NCBI GenBank assembly: GCA_938050045.1
Contig: CALLJS010000018.1
Location: forward strand, 1-64,000
DNA: 64,000 bases
Direction of reading: 5' to 3'
Origin: an uncultured Sphingomonadaceae bacterium
GTDB lineage: Bacteria > Pseudomonadota > Alphaproteobacteria > Sphingomonadales > Sphingomonadaceae
A program made the translations under genes and the position numbers. Within the stretch, counting starts at the first letter, position 1; each line of letters starts with the position of its first letter. Under the pieces are notes generated by a model. The model was given only the letters and a program-made list of their open reading frames with translations. It was not told the origin of the DNA and made no database searches. Positions 54,400-63,224 of this stretch are shown here, in pieces.

Positions 54400-56733
54400 A
54401 TGGCTTATGCACCAGAAAAAGCCGTTCCTTTGAACACTGATCGCCATTTAGACGCTGTTCAAGATGGTTTAATCGAAGATAAAACCCCTGAAAATGATGA
54501 TAAAAACCCTGAAAATGAAGATATTGAGTCAGAGGATTATCATGCAGAAGAAAGCGAAGCAGAAGCAAATGAATGGGACTATTATGACGATGATAATGAC
54601 AGCAGATCGATGCTCGCTTATGTGATACCAACTATCTTTATTATCCTTGCTCTAAGCTGGAGCGCATTTTTCATTGTCTCAAATCTTGATATTTTAACGC
54701 CAACTATCACCCTATCGCAAATTTCATCGCTCATCATTAGCTGGACATCACCCACAATTTTAATCGCGCTTGGCTGGCTATTGTTCATGCGCAGCAGCAC
54801 AGCAGAGGCGTTGCGCTTTGGCGATGTTGCAAACAATCTTCGAAGCGAGGCCTATAATGTTGAGGGAAAAATGCGCGAGGTTAATCAAGAAATAGCTCTG
54901 GCCAGAGACTTTCTCGCTCAATATAGCCAAGACCTTGAGCATATTGGCCGCCACACCGCCGATAATATTCTAAATGCATCGCAGAAATTAGAAACATCGC
55001 TGCATGATAGCACTGAAAAAGCCGAAATTTTAGAAAAGGTTAGTGCATCAACCAATAAGAATTTGGAATTATTGCGCAAAAACCTTCCTGTTGTGAACAG
55101 CGCCGCCAAACAAGCCACCAATTTAATTGGCAAGACTGGAATGGAAGCGGTTGAGCAAGTTCGTTCTTTGGAGCTTGCCATTAAAGATAGTAGCGAAGCC
55201 AGCGTCAATAATCGCCAAGAGCTAGAGAAATTATCCTTACAAAACAAGCAAGTTTCAGATGATATTTTGGCTCAAACAAAAGATGTTAAAGCGTTTAGCG
55301 AAGCGATGTTAGATAAAACCAAGCATGAAATAGCTGACATTGCCGCAACTATTAAATCAGAATATAATAATTTTGATCAATCTGTCAGCGAAACGAGCAA
55401 AAAACTAGACACCCAAAGCAAAGAGATTACCGATCATCTAAATCAAAATGTCGAAAAACTATCGAGTGCTATGCAAAACTTAATCGATAGTAATCATGAA
55501 GAAGATAATCATATCAATGATATGATGGAAAAAATCCAAGAACATATTGATAATAGCCAAAAGCAAATCGATGTCATTAGCGATAAGGCAACCGATCAAG
55601 CAGCCAAAATGGCCTTTGCCTTAAAGGCCTTAAGAGAAAATAGCGACAATGTGGGACAAGGCCTCTCCGATAATTATACGCAAGCAGAAATGCTGATAGA
55701 ACGCTCTGAAAAATTATTATTGCTATTAGATAGCAATTCGCGTGAATTAGAGGAAACCGTGCCAACCTCTATCAAACGGCTTGATGACTTATTTAAGCTT
55801 GTTGAAAATCGTTTCAAATCTACATTTTCCAATATTAAAAAAATATCAGATCATAGCGATAAGATTCACAAGAAAAATACTGCGATAGAGCGACAATTAT
55901 CGGTTTCAAAAGGGCTAATAGGGGCTTTGCTGGAAAAGCAAAATGATGGCGCCGATTTGAATAATGACAAGATAAGCAAAATATTATCGACCCTGCACGA
56001 GAGTAAAGCGGCGTTAGAAGATATAACGCAAAATGCTAATGGCGCATTTACGGAACAGATTAAAAATGTGAACAATCAAATAATGGAAAGCTTGGAATTT
56101 TCTCGCGAAACAATTAGCAAAAAAATAGATTTTAGTTCTCAAAAAATTGCCGATAATGGTAGTGCTATCATCAAAGAAACCATCGACAAGCAAGTCGCTG
56201 CCATTGAGAATAATCTGCAAATATCGCTCGATGTTCATGTCAAAGCGGCCAGCGAAAATGTCGCAAAATTGCAATCGCAATTGATGGTGATAGAAGAAAT
56301 GACCGATAATTTGGAAAAACGCCTCGAGGAAAACTCTCAAGAATTTTCTAATGTGGGCGAGGAGAGTTTCTCGCGTCAAATGGCACTGCTAACAGAATCG
56401 CTCAATTCAACAGCGATTGATGTCGCAAAAATTATATCCAATGATGTCACAGACACAGCTTGGGCATCCTATCTCAAAGGCGATAGGGGCGTATTTACGC
56501 GCCGCGCTGTCAAATTACTGACCGCTGGCGAGGCAAGATTAATAGCCACGCATTATGATGAGGATATGGAATTTCGCGATCATGTGAACCGATATATCCA
56601 TGATTTTGAAGCCATGATGCGCGTCTTACTCAGCACCCGTGATGGCAATGCTATTGGCGTTACAATCTTATCCTCTGACGTTGGTAAATTATATGTTGCG
56701 CTGGCACAGGCCATCGAACGTTTGCGCCATTAA
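54400..56733 (+). CDS. Large coiled-coil membrane protein of unknown function
   Basis: About 777 residues. An acidic, disordered N-terminal 70 residues precede two transmembrane helices (VIPTIFIILALSWSAFFIV and IISWTSPTILIALGWLLFM). About 480 residues of coiled coil with repeated glutamine, asparagine, serine and aspartate heptads follow, then a conserved-looking globular end (YLKGDRGVFTRRAVKLLTAGEARLI). The layout suggests a membrane-anchored filament, like chemoreceptor or RmuC-type coiled coils, but no signalling tip is recognisable. The open frame extends to 54238; I choose ATG 54400 because GGGGAG lies six bases upstream and MAY-type starts fit related proteins as I recall them. Confidence 0.75.
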   Translation: MAYAPEKAVPLNTDRHLDAVQDGLIEDKTPENDDKNPENEDIESEDYHAEESEAEANEWDYYDDDNDSRSMLAYVIPTIFIILALSWSAFFIVSNLDILTPTITLSQISSLIISWTSPTILIALGWLLFMRSSTAEALRFGDVANNLRSEAYNVEGKMREVNQEIALARDFLAQYSQDLEHIGRHTADNILNASQKLETSLHDSTEKAEILEKVSASTNKNLELLRKNLPVVNSAAKQATNLIGKTGMEAVEQVRSLELAIKDSSEASVNNRQELEKLSLQNKQVSDDILAQTKDVKAFSEAMLDKTKHEIADIAATIKSEYNNFDQSVSETSKKLDTQSKEITDHLNQNVEKLSSAMQNLIDSNHEEDNHINDMMEKIQEHIDNSQKQIDVISDKATDQAAKMAFALKALRENSDNVGQGLSDNYTQAEMLIERSEKLLLLLDSNSRELEETVPTSIKRLDDLFKLVENRFKSTFSNIKKISDHSDKIHKKNTAIERQLSVSKGLIGALLEKQNDGADLNNDKISKILSTLHESKAALEDITQNANGAFTEQIKNVNNQIMESLEFSRETISKKIDFSSQKIADNGSAIIKETIDKQVAAIENNLQISLDVHVKAASENVAKLQSQLMVIEEMTDNLEKRLEENSQEFSNVGEESFSRQMALLTESLNSTAIDVAKIISNDVTDTAWASYLKGDRGVFTRRAVKLLTAGEARLIATHYDEDMEFRDHVNRYIHDFEAMMRVLLSTRDGNAIGVTILSSDVGKLYVALAQAIERLRH

Positions 56734-56783
56734 ATAGCAGGGATGTAACTTTTCAGCTTAATTTTATACTCTGGAATCAGCCC

Positions 56784-57044
56784 CTAGCTATCCCATGCAA
56801 ATGTTTCAGCCGTAATCCAACCAAATATATAATTGGCGTAAAATAATGCGAATAATGCACTCGCTAATAGAGTTGCTCTTACTAAAACTATCTTGGGCCT
56901 AAAATTAGCAGGCGCGCTATCCGCCTGACCTTTAATTTTGGCTTCACCCATTTCGTCATGCGTTCGTATTCCGATGGGCAACATGATAAATGCTGAAATG
57001 ACCCAAAATAATATATAAATAGCAATGATAGATGATATTTGCAT
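56784..57044 (-). CDS. DUF1467 family membrane protein
   Basis: An 86-residue protein with two transmembrane helices (about 4-24 and 56-76) around the family core MLPIGIRTHDEMGEAKIKGQADSAP (shown in part). It is a conserved alphaproteobacterial family usually encoded right after the rnj gene. Here its start overlaps the rnj stop by one base, so they are translated together. No function is known. Confidence 0.88.
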   Translation of the reverse strand: MQISSIIAIYILFWVISAFIMLPIGIRTHDEMGEAKIKGQADSAPANFRPKIVLVRATLLASALFALFYANYIFGWITAETFAWDS

Positions 57045-58681
57045 TACAGTTCCAAGATCAAAACATTAACAATCGGTTTTTTACCTGTCCAGCGGTGGGC
57101 ACATCGCCTAACGGCCAAACGTACATTTTCGCGCAATTTCTCTATATCAGAAGACCAATCACGCAGAGCGGCTATCGCATCTTCCTTAGCTTCTTCTAAA
57201 AATGCATCTAAATCTTCATCAAGCGGCACCCCATTACAATGAATATCGACTGTTTTTTCAGCGTCGCCATCTTTGTTTAAGGCTAGAGCCACAGATATTT
57301 GACCATGTATAGAAATTTTGCGGCGTTCATTCATAGTGCCGCCGTCGGCATCAATCAAAATATCACCATCCAGCACCAAACGCCCTGAACGTTCAAAGCC
57401 GATATGCTCTGGCCCATTGGGCGCGAGGCGAATAAGATCGCCATTTTTTTGCACAATTTGTTTTTCAATACCGCATTGCGCTCCAAACCGCGCTTGTTCT
57501 TTCATATGGCGCATTTCACCATGTACAGGCAGCAAAATTTTGGGCCTAATCCAATCATACATTTTAGCAAGCTCGGGCTTGCCTGGATGACCAGAGACAT
57601 GGATATGCGCCTGTTTTTCGGTAATCATATTGATATTTTGTTCGGCCAATGCATTTTGTATGCGGCCTATGGCCAATTCATTTCCTGGTATTTGCTTGGA
57701 TGAAAATATAACATAATCGCCTTCATCCAATGAAATTTTATGATTCTCGCCAGCAATTCTTGCCAAGGCAGCGCGAGGTTCACCCTGCCCGCCTGTGGCA
57801 ATAATCATAACCTCTGATCGCGGCAGTTGCATCGCTGTATGAAAATCAACGGTTTGCGGAAAATCTTTGAAATAGCCATTGTCTTTACCAATTTCGAGCA
57901 TTCTTTCGAGCGAGCGTCCCGCAACGCATAAAGTCCTATTGGTCGCTATGGCAACTTCGCCCAATGTTTGCAAACGGGCCGCGTTGGATGCAAAAGTCGT
58001 CACCAATATTCGGTTGTTCAGCTCCTTGGTAACGTCAATCAAATTGCGTTTCACATCCCCTTCGGAACCCGATTCCCTATCATTGAATATATTGGTGCTA
58101 TCACACACTAATGCTAAAATATCTTTATCGCCAATCGCACTAAGCTCTTCAGGAGACGTCGGCGTGCCAATCAAGGGTTCCTTATCAAGCTTCCAATCAC
58201 CGGTATGAAATATATTGCCATGCGGTGTCTCGATCAGCACGCCATTGCCTTCTGCAATGCTATGCGCAAGCGGCTTATAGCTGATCGTGAAGGGATCAAG
58301 CTCGACCACGCCGCCTTCATCAACCACATGCAAATCAAGGCTATTGATTCCATTTTCTTCCAATTTATGACGGATAAGAGATGCGGTAAATGCGGTGGCA
58401 TAGAGCGGCACATCTAATTCTTCGGCTAAATAGGGCAATGCGCCAATATGATCCTCATGGCCGTGGGTTAATATGATGCCCAACAGGTCATCGGCATTTT
58501 TTTCGATAAATTCTAAATCGGGAAGAACCAGTTCGACGCCAGGGTAATAAGGATCAGAAAAGCTAATCCCCATATCGACCATCAACCATTTACCATTACA
58601 GCAATATAGGTTCACATTCATGCCAATTTCACCCGAACCGCCAAGCGCGAGGAACAATAATTCATTTTTGGATTCGTTCAT
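57044..58681 (-). CDS. rnj: Ribonuclease J
   Basis: Metallo-beta-lactamase-fold ribonuclease with endo- and 5'-exonuclease activity in RNA maturation. The 545-residue protein starts LLFLALGGSGEIGMNVNLY. It has the zinc motif GIILTHGHEDHIGALPYLAE near residue 72, HTGDWKLDKEP near 165, the beta-CASP region with PVHGEMRHMKEQARFG near 388, and HVSGHPGKPELAKM. Length matches the family. It lies 20 bp after coaX on the same strand. Confidence 0.95.
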   Translation of the reverse strand: MNESKNELLFLALGGSGEIGMNVNLYCCNGKWLMVDMGISFSDPYYPGVELVLPDLEFIEKNADDLLGIILTHGHEDHIGALPYLAEELDVPLYATAFTASLIRHKLEENGINSLDLHVVDEGGVVELDPFTISYKPLAHSIAEGNGVLIETPHGNIFHTGDWKLDKEPLIGTPTSPEELSAIGDKDILALVCDSTNIFNDRESGSEGDVKRNLIDVTKELNNRILVTTFASNAARLQTLGEVAIATNRTLCVAGRSLERMLEIGKDNGYFKDFPQTVDFHTAMQLPRSEVMIIATGGQGEPRAALARIAGENHKISLDEGDYVIFSSKQIPGNELAIGRIQNALAEQNINMITEKQAHIHVSGHPGKPELAKMYDWIRPKILLPVHGEMRHMKEQARFGAQCGIEKQIVQKNGDLIRLAPNGPEHIGFERSGRLVLDGDILIDADGGTMNERRKISIHGQISVALALNKDGDAEKTVDIHCNGVPLDEDLDAFLEEAKEDAIAALRDWSSDIEKLRENVRLAVRRCAHRWTGKKPIVNVLILEL

Positions 58682-58701
58682 GAAATCCTCTTAGCCTATT
58701 T

Positions 58702-59463
58702 TTAGGGCTGGCGGTTATATAAAATGGCTAAACCTTTCAAAGTTAGGTTAAAATCAAGTGTATCGAACACAGTATCATCGCGTTCAAACAGAGCAGATAA
58801 GCCTCCGGTTGCGATTACCGTCAGCGGTTTATCAATTTCAGCCTTCATTCTATTTACCAATCCTTCTATGAGCGCAAAATAACCCCAATAGAGGCCTGTC
58901 AAAATTTGTTCTTCGGTATTTTTACCTATCACATTTTTATGCAGGGGTCGTTTTAATTCAATATAAGGTAATTGCGCAGCGGCGGCGGCCAGTGCATCGC
59001 GCGATAAAGCCATGCCAGCGGCGATTAAACCGCCATTATAGCTGCCATCATCCCCAATATGATCGATAGTGGTTGCCGTTCCTAAGCTCACAATGATTAA
59101 ATCGCCGTCATATTCTTCATGCGCGCCAATAGCATTTACAAGCCTATCGCTGCCTACACTTTCAGGATTATCTACATTAACCGCGATACCCCAATTTACC
59201 GCTCCATTGCGGGCAATGATAGGGTCAACCCTAAAATAGTCGCGCCCCAGCTTTTGCAAATGCCCCAATATATTGGGAACCACGGTCGATATTATCATAG
59301 CGTCAACCGCTTCATATTCTCTCAAAAGCGGTAAAAGCCATTGCGCATAGGCATCGCTGGTGCGGTTTACATCGCTGTCAATTTTCCACCGCGCAATCAG
59401 AGTGCGGCCATCGAGCAGCGCAAATTTCACATTACTATTTCCGACATCAACCGCGAGCAACAT
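58702..59463 (-). CDS. coaX: Type III pantothenate kinase
   Basis: First step of coenzyme A synthesis, phosphorylating pantothenate. The 253-residue protein begins MLLAVDVGNSNVKFALLDG (phosphate-binding loop) and has VDNPESVGSDRLVNAIGAH near residue 98-115, IVSLGTATTIDHIGDDGSYNGGLIAAG near 125-150 and the C-terminal VIATGGLSALF. No classical PanK (CoaA) was seen in the window. It lies 13 bp after birA in the same transcript. Confidence 0.95.
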   Translation of the reverse strand: MLLAVDVGNSNVKFALLDGRTLIARWKIDSDVNRTSDAYAQWLLPLLREYEAVDAMIISTVVPNILGHLQKLGRDYFRVDPIIARNGAVNWGIAVNVDNPESVGSDRLVNAIGAHEEYDGDLIIVSLGTATTIDHIGDDGSYNGGLIAAGMALSRDALAAAAAQLPYIELKRPLHKNVIGKNTEEQILTGLYWGYFALIEGLVNRMKAEIDKPLTVIATGGLSALFERDDTVFDTLDFNLTLKGLAILYNRQP

Positions 59464-59476
59464 ATAAAATCCCTAT

Positions 59477-60181
59477 TCAATCCAGCATGAATATATCGCC
59501 AGCATATATGGTGATAATTTCGTCATTAGCCAAGCGCAACAAACAAGCACCATCATCGGCGATACCATCAAAGCCTCCCACATGATTTTTATGGGCTATT
59601 TTTTGCCCTTGCCTATGCGCATTATGGAGCCAATAATCGCGCACTATTGCAAAACCACTATCCCGCCAAAGCCGCAGCCAGTGCGCAAAATTTTCTGCTA
59701 AAATACACATAAATTCATCTGGGTCTGGCGCATCTATTCCCAGCTCGGCCATGCTCGTGGCCGCGCGATCAATATTTTGCGGGCTATGCACCAAATTCAC
59801 CCCCGTTCCCATAATGATAGCATCCTCATTAGCTTCCAATAATATACCACAGATTTTGGCATCATCGACCAATATGTCATTGGGCCATTTAATTATCACA
59901 TTCTTATTGGGTAGAAATTTTGCAATGCTCTGATGCAAAGCATTCGCCGCTACAAATGCAAGATTAGTCGCGGGTGGATCATTGGGCGATAATCTTATGA
60001 TGGTGCTGGTATAGATATTACCACTATCGGAGACCCAGTCGCGTGCGCTGCGGCCGCGCCCTGCCCCTTGCGATTTAGCACGTAACCATAGAGCTTCGGG
60101 TGCGCCTTGCGTTGCGCGCTCTAATAAATCGCTGTTGGTAGAGCCTGTAAAATCAACCGTCTCTATGTTCGGACAGGCCAA
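59477..60181 (-). CDS. birA: Biotin-[acetyl-CoA carboxylase] ligase
   Basis: Attaches biotin to carboxylase carrier domains. The 234-residue protein has the catalytic loop AKSQGAGRGRSARDWVSDSGNIYTS near residue 37-60, IIKWPNDILVDDAKICGIL near 98 and IIMGTGVNLVHSP near 122. There is no N-terminal helix-turn-helix domain, so it is a plain ligase and not the BirA repressor type. It follows nuoN by three bases, so it is read from the end of the nuo operon. Confidence 0.94.
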   Translation of the reverse strand: MACPNIETVDFTGSTNSDLLERATQGAPEALWLRAKSQGAGRGRSARDWVSDSGNIYTSTIIRLSPNDPPATNLAFVAANALHQSIAKFLPNKNVIIKWPNDILVDDAKICGILLEANEDAIIMGTGVNLVHSPQNIDRAATSMAELGIDAPDPDEFMCILAENFAHWLRLWRDSGFAIVRDYWLHNAHRQGQKIAHKNHVGGFDGIADDGACLLRLANDEIITIYAGDIFMLD

Positions 60182-60184
60182 AGC

Positions 60185-61645
60185 CTAACCTCCATTGACG
60201 AATAAAAAGGCCCCTGCAACTGCGCTCCATTTGCCCAATATTGATATGCTCAAATACCCAAGAGGCGAAACAAATAATGCCAATATACCGCCAATCCAGA
60301 CCAATGTACGGCTATTGGAATCGGCAATCACATTAACCTGTTTATCAAAATACATGACCTTAATGACCTTTAGATAATAGAATGCACCAATCACCGAAGC
60401 TGCGATACCGATAACCGCAAGCGGAAATAAATCGGCAGCTATAGCGGCTTGGAATATTTGTAATTTGCCCCAGAAACCAAACATTGGCGGAATACCAGCG
60501 AGCGAGAACATGAAGATCATAAACACAGCGGCCAGCACAGGGCGGTGTTTGGATAGGCCTGCAATATCATCAATATCATCGCGCATAGTGCCATCTTTAT
60601 CTTCGAATTGCATCAAACAGATAAATCCGCCCAGCGTCATCGCTACATAAATAGCCAGATACACCAACAAAGCGGCGACACCAATTTGCGAAGCGGCAGC
60701 AAGACCAATTAAGATGAAACCAATATTGTTAATCGAACTATAGGCTAAGAGACGTTTGAGGCTTTTTTGCCCAATTGCCCCTAAAGCACCGACTACAATC
60801 GACATCAGCGCGACGATGATAATGATTTGCTGCCAAGCATCGACCTGATTGGTAAAGGCTTCGCCGACAATGCGCACCAATAATGCGGTGGCCGCTACTT
60901 TGGGTGCGCTAGCAAAAAAGGCCGTGATCGGCGTAGGCGCACCTTCATAAACATCGGGCGTCCACATATGAAAAGGCGCTGCGCTGATTTTGAACGCCAT
61001 TCCAGCAAGCATGAAGACGATACCAAAGGTCGCTCCCATGCTTAATTCGCCCGATAGAGCAGCATTAATCGTCAAAAAGCTGGTCGAACCAGTAAATCCA
61101 TAGACCAATGAAATACCGAATAATAATATACCGCTCGCGAGCGCACCAAGGATAAAATATTTAAGCCCTGCTTCGCTCGATTTGACATCATTGCGCGCAA
61201 AACTTGCCAACACATAAGCCGCCAATGAGTTTAATTCCAAGCCGATATAAAGCGACAAAAGATCCACCGCCGATACCATTATCCCCATACCAACAGCGGC
61301 AAAGAGGATTAATACTGGAAATTCTGCCTTCATCACGCCCTTTTTCTCTAAGAAGCGCGGGGCTATCAATAATGTAATAGCGGATGCGAGATAGATAAGC
61401 AATTTGCTGAAGCTGCTAAATCCATCAGCGCGATATTGTCCGAAAAAGGCATCGCCGCCAAATTCAAAAGCCTCATTGGTCATTATAACCCAAGCATAAT
61501 AGCTCGCTGCGATTAAGGGTGCGATAGAGATATAGCAAATTAAACGGCCCCAATTGGGTCGCCAGGCAGCCAGAAGCAAAAGCAATAATCCGCTAAAGCT
61601 TAATATGAGCTCTGGGCGCGTGTAGAATAGATCATTCTCGGTCAT
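60185..61645 (-). CDS. nuoN: NADH-quinone oxidoreductase subunit N
   Basis: Antiporter-like membrane subunit of respiratory complex I. The 486-residue protein has about 14 transmembrane helices. SLYIGLELNSLAAYVLASFARND near residue 132 carries the conserved glutamate. FKISAAPFHMWTPDVYEGAPTPITAFFASAPKVAA near 215-250 (in pieces) has the proton-path lysine and histidine. LKRLLAYSSINNIGFILIG near 295 follows. Start and nuoM stop share a base (TAATG). Confidence 0.96.
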   Translation of the reverse strand: MTENDLFYTRPELILSFSGLLLLLLAAWRPNWGRLICYISIAPLIAASYYAWVIMTNEAFEFGGDAFFGQYRADGFSSFSKLLIYLASAITLLIAPRFLEKKGVMKAEFPVLILFAAVGMGIMVSAVDLLSLYIGLELNSLAAYVLASFARNDVKSSEAGLKYFILGALASGILLFGISLVYGFTGSTSFLTINAALSGELSMGATFGIVFMLAGMAFKISAAPFHMWTPDVYEGAPTPITAFFASAPKVAATALLVRIVGEAFTNQVDAWQQIIIIVALMSIVVGALGAIGQKSLKRLLAYSSINNIGFILIGLAAASQIGVAALLVYLAIYVAMTLGGFICLMQFEDKDGTMRDDIDDIAGLSKHRPVLAAVFMIFMFSLAGIPPMFGFWGKLQIFQAAIAADLFPLAVIGIAASVIGAFYYLKVIKVMYFDKQVNVIADSNSRTLVWIGGILALFVSPLGYLSISILGKWSAVAGAFLFVNGG

Positions 61646-63222
61646 TACTGCGTGCTCCCTGATGCATCTGACTCAATTATTCTGCTATCAACCTCTGATT
61701 CATTGCCAACCCTATATTGTTCTGTGCTAGGGTCATTGGCTATGAATTTACCATCCAATGCTGGGGTTGCATATTCGATACGTTGCACGATTTTGCTGAC
61801 ATCATCGCGAATAGGCGCGATAAAACTCTCAGGATATATACCCATCCACATAACGGCCGCAGCGATAGGCGCCAGCAACCAAAATTCGCGCATGTCTAAA
61901 TCTTCCATAGCTGCTGCGTCGATATTTTTTTGAGTACCAAAGGCAATGCGGCGATAAAGATAGAGCATATAAGCCGCACCAAGGATAATCCCTGTGGTGC
62001 AAATTAACGCCGCCCAAGTGGAGACTTTATACACACCCGTTAAGGCCAAAAATTCACCGACAAAACCGCTCGTCCCTGGCAGACCAATAGAAGCCATAGT
62101 GAATAATAAAAAGAAGGTCGCATAAATCGGCATATTGATCGATAATCCCCCATAACGGTCAATCTCGCGCGTATGCAGCCGATCATAAATCACGCCAACA
62201 CACAGAAATAATGCGCCCGATACAAGGCCATGACTTAGCATGACAATGATAGCACCTTCTATGCCTTGTTGGTTAAACGTAAACAAACCCACGGTGACGA
62301 TCGCCATGTGGGCAACCGATGAATAAGCGATAAGCTTTTTCATATCCTGTTGCACCAAAGCAACCAAAGATGTGTAAATCACCGCCACCATTGAAAGACC
62401 AAATATCAACCAGATAAAGTGCGCAGATGCATCGGGGAACATTGGCATAGAGAAACGCAAGAAGCCATAACCGCCCATTTTCAGCAACACACCAGCCAAA
62501 ATAACGCTGCCTGCTGTTGGTGCCTGAACATGCGCATCGGGCAGCCAAGTATGCACGGGCCACATCGGCATTTTCACAGCGAAACTAGCAAAAAATGCCA
62601 GCCATAACCATGTTTGCGCTTCTTTGCTAAAATCATAGTGTAGCAATGTTGGAATATCCGCAGTGCCTGCTTCTTGGATCATCCAAATCATCGCAATCAG
62701 CATCAAAACAGAGCCCAACAATGTATATAGGAAGAATTTATAGCTGGCATAAATACGATTTGTACCGCCCCAAATACCGATAATTAAATACATGGGGATA
62801 AGGCCAGCTTCGAAGAAAATATAGAATAGCATCAAATCTTGGGCTGCAAAAACGCCAATCATCAATACTTCCATCAACAAAAAGGCCGCCATATACTCGC
62901 TTACACGGTCCTTTATCGCCCGCCAGCTTGCACCAATACAGATAGGCATTAAAAATACCGATAGCATAATCAGCATGAGCGAAATACCATCAATACCGAG
63001 TTTCCAACCAATAGGCCCGAATAGATTAGCACTTTCGGTGAATTGCCATTGCGCACCACCAATTTCATAGCGAGACCAAAGCCAAATACCGAATAATAAA
63101 TTAATCAGCGTTGCCCCCAGGGCCAAGAAACGCGCGCTATGGGCACTGGCAACCAAACAAAGCATTGCTGCGGCCAATGGCACCGCCAGCATCATCGATA
63201 AAATAGGAAAATCTGCGTTCAT
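61645..63222 (-). CDS. nuoM: NADH-quinone oxidoreductase subunit M
   Basis: Antiporter-like membrane subunit of complex I. The 525-residue protein has about 14 helices. LMLFYIFFEAGLIPMYLIIGIWGG near residue 128-150 contains the key glutamate, KMPMWPVHTWLPDAHVQAPT near 218 has the lysine and histidine, and KKLIAYSSVAHMAIVTVG near 295 follows. The last 40 residues are polar and serine-rich, somewhat longer than usual. Overlaps nuoN by one base and follows nuoL by two. Confidence 0.96.
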   Translation of the reverse strand: MNADFPILSMMLAVPLAAAMLCLVASAHSARFLALGATLINLLFGIWLWSRYEIGGAQWQFTESANLFGPIGWKLGIDGISLMLIMLSVFLMPICIGASWRAIKDRVSEYMAAFLLMEVLMIGVFAAQDLMLFYIFFEAGLIPMYLIIGIWGGTNRIYASYKFFLYTLLGSVLMLIAMIWMIQEAGTADIPTLLHYDFSKEAQTWLWLAFFASFAVKMPMWPVHTWLPDAHVQAPTAGSVILAGVLLKMGGYGFLRFSMPMFPDASAHFIWLIFGLSMVAVIYTSLVALVQQDMKKLIAYSSVAHMAIVTVGLFTFNQQGIEGAIIVMLSHGLVSGALFLCVGVIYDRLHTREIDRYGGLSINMPIYATFFLLFTMASIGLPGTSGFVGEFLALTGVYKVSTWAALICTTGIILGAAYMLYLYRRIAFGTQKNIDAAAMEDLDMREFWLLAPIAAAVMWMGIYPESFIAPIRDDVSKIVQRIEYATPALDGKFIANDPSTEQYRVGNESEVDSRIIESDASGSTQ

Positions 63223-63224
63223 AA

